From the NCBI GenBank assembly GCA_018675825.1, contig JABGXK010000030.1, forward strand, positions 1-9,337: a stretch of DNA of 9,337 nt, read 5' to 3'. A program made the position numbers and the translations under genes. The stretch is from Flavobacteriales bacterium. GTDB lineage: Bacteria; Bacteroidota; Bacteroidia; Flavobacteriales; BACL11. The notes beneath the pieces are model-generated. The model had not been told where the DNA came from. It searched no databases and saw only the letters and a program-made list of their open reading frames with translations. Shown in pieces: positions 6,644-9,337 of this stretch. Each line of letters starts with the position of its first letter. Positions within the stretch are counted from its first letter, which is position 1.

Positions 6644-7118
6644 AAATATTTACTTTTTCTACATCAAGACATTCTTCAAGCAACATAGAAATATTCTTAT
6701 TATATTTTGGATGATTAAAATCTTGAGCAATCTCACATAATGGTATTAAAACAAATTTCCTTTTTGATAAATATTTATGAGGAATACATAAATCTATAGA
6801 CTCTATAATTTCATCGTTATAAAAAAGAATGTCTATATCAATTATTCGTTCTCCCCATTTTTCTAATCTTACTCTACCAATTTTATTTTCTATATTTAAA
6901 ATAGATCTAAGTAACTTGAGAGGATCCTGACTAGTAGCTAGTAAAATCACCTGATTTAAAAAAAAAGCTTGATCATCCACCCCCCATGATGAACTTTCAT
7001 ATATTTTAGATTTTTTTGTAATAACTCCTAACTCTTGAGAAATAAGATTTCTAGCTATCTCTAGAAAATGCATTCTATCTCCTAAATTACTTCCCAGCTG
7101 AATATAAACTTGATTCAT
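6633..7118 (-). CDS. folK: 2-amino-4-hydroxy-6-hydroxymethyldihydropteridine pyrophosphokinase
   Basis: A 161-residue HPPK, the cytoplasmic enzyme that transfers pyrophosphate from ATP to 6-hydroxymethyl-dihydropterin, the step before dihydropteroate synthase in folate synthesis. It has the expected length (about 160) and motifs. GSNLGDR lies at 9-15 and ESSSWGVDDQAFFLNQ at 41-56. GRVRLEKWGERIIDIDIL (81-98) holds the ATP-contacting arginines and the two magnesium-binding aspartates, Asp94 and Asp96. IPHKYLSKRKFVLIPL lies at 112-127. It starts at ATG 7118, 92 bp from the divergent sppA start, and no perfect -7 element was found upstream of it. Its last 11 bases overlap the deoxynucleoside kinase start, so the two form a small operon. 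A T9 run (6958-6966) and a G6 run (about 6980-6985) lie in the conserved part and follow from its Phe and Trp-Gly codons. Confidence 0.96.
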   Translation of the reverse strand: MNQVYIQLGSNLGDRMHFLEIARNLISQELGVITKKSKIYESSSWGVDDQAFFLNQVILLATSQDPLKLLRSILNIENKIGRVRLEKWGERIIDIDILFYNDEIIESIDLCIPHKYLSKRKFVLIPLCEIAQDFNHPKYNKNISMLLEECLDVEKVNIYEE

Positions 7119-7176
7119 GAAATTATAAACAAAAAATTAGATATTTTAAAGGTAATTAAATTCTAAATTTTAAGGT

Positions 7177-7184
7177 TATATTTG
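7177..7184 (+). promoter_or_regulatory. -7 promoter element (TATATTTG) of sppA
   Basis: TATATTTG is a perfect TAnnTTTG element 26 bases before the sppA ATG. No TTG is present at the usual spacing upstream, so only the -7 half is supported. Confidence 0.5.
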
Positions 7185-7210
7185 CTTAAAATTATTAAAA
7201 AAATTAAGAC

Positions 7211-8962
7211 ATGAAACAATTTATTAAAAATATATTCTCAACACTAATAGGTATTCTTTTGTCTTTTTTTTTAATAGTAATCATTTTTATTGGTATCCTA
7301 TCATTAGGATCTGACTTAGAAAGTGATAAAAAAACTATAAAAGCAAATTCAATTTTAAAAATTGATTTATCAAATGAAGTTGTAGAAAGAGCATCAAACC
7401 CTTTTACAAGTTTAAGTTTAATGAATTTAGAACCAAAAAAACAAATTGAATTAAAAACCATTTTAGACAATATTGAAAAAGCTAAAAAAGATAAAAATAT
7501 TATTGCAATATATTTATATAGCCCTATTGTAAATGCTGGATTATCTAAAACTGAAGAAATTAGAAATAAGCTGCTAGAATTTAAAAAAACTGGCAAACCT
7601 ATCATTTCGTATAATGAAGTCTACTCAACTAAGAGTTATTATCTCTCCTCAGTTGCAAATAAAATCTTTCTGAACCCTCAAGGAGGAGTTGATCACAAAG
7701 GTATGTCAGCAACATTAATGTTTTTTAGAGGATTATTCGAAAAACTTAATATAGATATGCAGATATTTAAATATGGAAAATTCAAAAGCGCTGTAGAGCC
7801 TTTTACTCTTGATAAAATGAGTAATGACAATAGAATACAATTACAACTTATGCTAAATAGCTTTAATGATAATATGATGGACAGTATAGCTAATCAACGA
7901 AAATTATCACTAGAAAAAGTACAAAAGGATGCAGATCAATTAACTTTGAATTCATCAAAAGACTGTTTGGAAGAGGGGTATGTAGATGGATTAATCTATG
8001 AGGATCAGGTTGAAGATAGCCTAAAGTCATTATCAACTGATAGCAAACTAAATCTTATTTCATTAAACAATTATTCCTCTGTTAAAGGGGAAAAGAAAGA
8101 AATAAGCAAAAATAAAATTGCAATAATATATGCTAATGGAGAAATAATCTCTGGCAAAGGAGATGAGTCAATGATTGGATCAAAAACAACCTCTGAGGCT
8201 ATAAAAAAAGCAAGAAAAGATAAAAATGTTAAAGCTATTGTTTTAAGGATAAATTCTCCAGGAGGAAGCGCACTTGCTTCTGATGTGATATGGAGGGAAA
8301 CTACTCTTGCAAAACAAGAGAAACCATTAGTTGTTTCAATGGGTGATTACGCTGCTTCTGGAGGCTATTATATTGCATGTGCAGCTGATAAGATTGTTGC
8401 AAACCCAACAACACTCACTGGATCTATAGGAGTATTCGGTATGATACCAAATATGAAAGAATTTTACAAAAAGAATTTTGGAATAACTGTTGACACTGTA
8501 AATACAAATAAATATTCTGATATGGGTATATCTAGAAAAATGACAAATTTTGAAAGAAATAAAATTCAAAAAACTATTGAAGATATATATAGAGAATTTA
8601 TTACAAAAGTTGGTCAAGGTAGAGACATGTCTATCATTGCAGTAGATGAGATAGGGCAAGGAAGAATTTGGTCAGGATATGATGCTAAAAAAATTGGCTT
8701 AATTGATATTTATGGAGGTCTTGAAAAAGCAATCTCTACTGCTGCAGAATTAGCAGAATTAGATAACTTTAGAATAATCTCTCTACCAAAAAAAGAAGAT
8801 CCTATCACTCAAATCATTAATGATTTAAAACAAACAAGCCTATCTAATATGTTAATTAAAGATTTTGATTTTATAAATGTAAAAGATATTATAACTATTA
8901 AAGCGATAACGAAATCGGATAAAATTCAGGCACGTATTCCTTATATTATCAATCTAAAATAA
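7211..8962 (+). CDS. sppA: signal peptide peptidase SppA, long (67K) form
   Basis: A 583-residue protease IV of family S49, which degrades cleaved signal peptides at the periplasmic face of the inner membrane. One N-terminal membrane anchor (about 8-32) is followed by two related S49 domains, as in the long E. coli enzyme (618 residues). The serine/lysine dyad is split between them. The N-terminal domain carries YGKFKSAVEPF (188-198), with the likely general base Lys192. The C-terminal domain carries RINSPGGS (346-353) and SMGDYAASGGYYIA (376-389), with the likely nucleophile Ser383, then LTGSIGVFG (402-410). All these residues match the active family. The ATG is preceded by A-rich sequence with no Shine-Dalgarno motif. 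A T9 run lies in the anchor (7264-7272). The 3' end overlaps the convergent DUF2797 gene by 9 bp. Confidence 0.96.
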   Translation: MKQFIKNIFSTLIGILLSFFLIVIIFIGILSLGSDLESDKKTIKANSILKIDLSNEVVERASNPFTSLSLMNLEPKKQIELKTILDNIEKAKKDKNIIAIYLYSPIVNAGLSKTEEIRNKLLEFKKTGKPIISYNEVYSTKSYYLSSVANKIFLNPQGGVDHKGMSATLMFFRGLFEKLNIDMQIFKYGKFKSAVEPFTLDKMSNDNRIQLQLMLNSFNDNMMDSIANQRKLSLEKVQKDADQLTLNSSKDCLEEGYVDGLIYEDQVEDSLKSLSTDSKLNLISLNNYSSVKGEKKEISKNKIAIIYANGEIISGKGDESMIGSKTTSEAIKKARKDKNVKAIVLRINSPGGSALASDVIWRETTLAKQEKPLVVSMGDYAASGGYYIACAADKIVANPTTLTGSIGVFGMIPNMKEFYKKNFGITVDTVNTNKYSDMGISRKMTNFERNKIQKTIEDIYREFITKVGQGRDMSIIAVDEIGQGRIWSGYDAKKIGLIDIYGGLEKAISTAAELAELDNFRIISLPKKEDPITQIINDLKQTSLSNMLIKDFDFINVKDIITIKAITKSDKIQARIPYIINLK

Positions 8963-9337
8963 AGAACCTTGCGAAATAGTTTCTTCAAAAGAAAAGTCTG
9001 CTATAAAACCCTCATGTGACCTAACATTAAAAACTTGATTATTATCCAATAGAAGATACTGACCTTTTATCCCTTTTAACACGCCTTCAATACAATCATT
9101 TTTTTCGAGTTTCAAACTTTTAACTTTATTAGGATACTCCAAGACTGGATACTTAATCTCAGTTACAGTATTGTCTGATAAAATATATTTTTTAAAATCA
9201 TCAGGAACATGCTGAGAAAGTTCAGATTTAATCTTTACAAGATCAATAGTTACGGGCTGTCCAGATAACATCTTTCTCCAATTTGTTTTATCAGATACAT
9301 ATCTTTTTATAGAAACCTCAATATCTCCAGAAAATCT
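8954..9337 (-). CDS. DUF2797 family protein (partial, N-terminus outside window)
   Basis: The C-terminal 127 codons of a minus-strand gene that enters from the right edge. The frame stays open upstream of an internal ATG at 9271, reading RFSGDIEVSIKRYVSDKTNWRKM across it, so 9271 is not the start. Conserved-looking blocks are TNWRKMLSG, EIKYPVLEYPNKVKSL and IEGVLKGIKGQYLLLDN with NVRSHEGF after it, which together match my recollection of the DUF2797 C-terminus in Bacteroidota. No function is established for the family. No signal peptide or membrane segment is seen in the visible part. The gene ends within the last codons of sppA (9-bp tail-to-tail overlap). Confidence 0.75.
   Translation of the reverse strand, partial: RFSGDIEVSIKRYVSDKTNWRKMLSGQPVTIDLVKIKSELSQHVPDDFKKYILSDNTVTEIKYPVLEYPNKVKSLKLEKNDCIEGVLKGIKGQYLLLDNNQVFNVRSHEGFIADFSFEETISQGSLF

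Noticed and set aside
7204..7605. Minus-strand 133-codon hydrophobic frame opposite sppA
   Set aside because: sppA is conserved throughout this stretch, and the apparent hydrophobicity comes from antisense of A-rich lysine codons.
8336..8659. Minus-strand 107-codon cysteine-rich frame opposite sppA
   Set aside because: It is antisense to the catalytic serine region of SppA, and its composition fits reverse-strand reading.
8981..8995. Small hairpin TTTCTT/AAGAAA just past sppA
   Set aside because: A six-pair A/T-rich stem with no T-run after it, inside the DUF2797 coding sequence; not a credible terminator.

Overview
The window is an A+T-rich stretch (roughly 30% G+C by eye) of a Bacteroidota chromosome, most likely from a marine or other small-genome Flavobacteriia-type bacterium. 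Three things point there. The promoters read TTTG/TTG - spacer - TAnnTTTG, the Bacteroidota form rather than the E. coli form. Start codons are preceded by A-rich sequence with no Shine-Dalgarno motif. The proteins themselves (MutS, the short SpoU methyltransferase, the OmpA/TPR lipoprotein, the DUF2797 protein) have the Bacteroidota form of their families.

Layout, left to right. Positions 1-721 (minus) hold the N-terminal 240 codons of a multi-pass membrane protein resembling the O-antigen ligase/polymerase family; it runs off the left edge. Positions 781-1048 hold a tRNA transcription unit on the minus strand: promoter, tRNA-Gly(GCC), tRNA-Leu(UAA) and a rho-independent terminator. Next comes mutS (minus, TTG start), divergent from a short TrmH/SpoU-family RNA methyltransferase gene (plus) with only 35 bp between start codons. 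A plus-strand gene for an outer-membrane-type lipoprotein with OmpA-like and TPR-like regions follows. A minus-strand pair, folK and a deoxynucleoside kinase gene, overlaps by 11 bp and meets the lipoprotein gene tail to tail. sppA (plus) is divergent from folK. Its end overlaps by 9 bp the end of a DUF2797 gene (minus) that runs off the right edge.

Functionally this is mostly core housekeeping: mismatch repair, RNA modification, translation, folate synthesis, deoxynucleotide salvage, envelope proteolysis and envelope structure. Gene packing is tight, with two tail-to-tail contacts, one translational overlap and short divergent promoter regions, as in a streamlined genome. I saw no mobile element, CRISPR array, phage gene or defence cassette, and no convincing undescribed system. 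The points most worth a second look are the open reading frame at the left edge, the TTG start and nine-A tract at the 5' end of mutS with its promoter lying inside the neighbouring gene, and the atypical OmpA-like domain of the lipoprotein.
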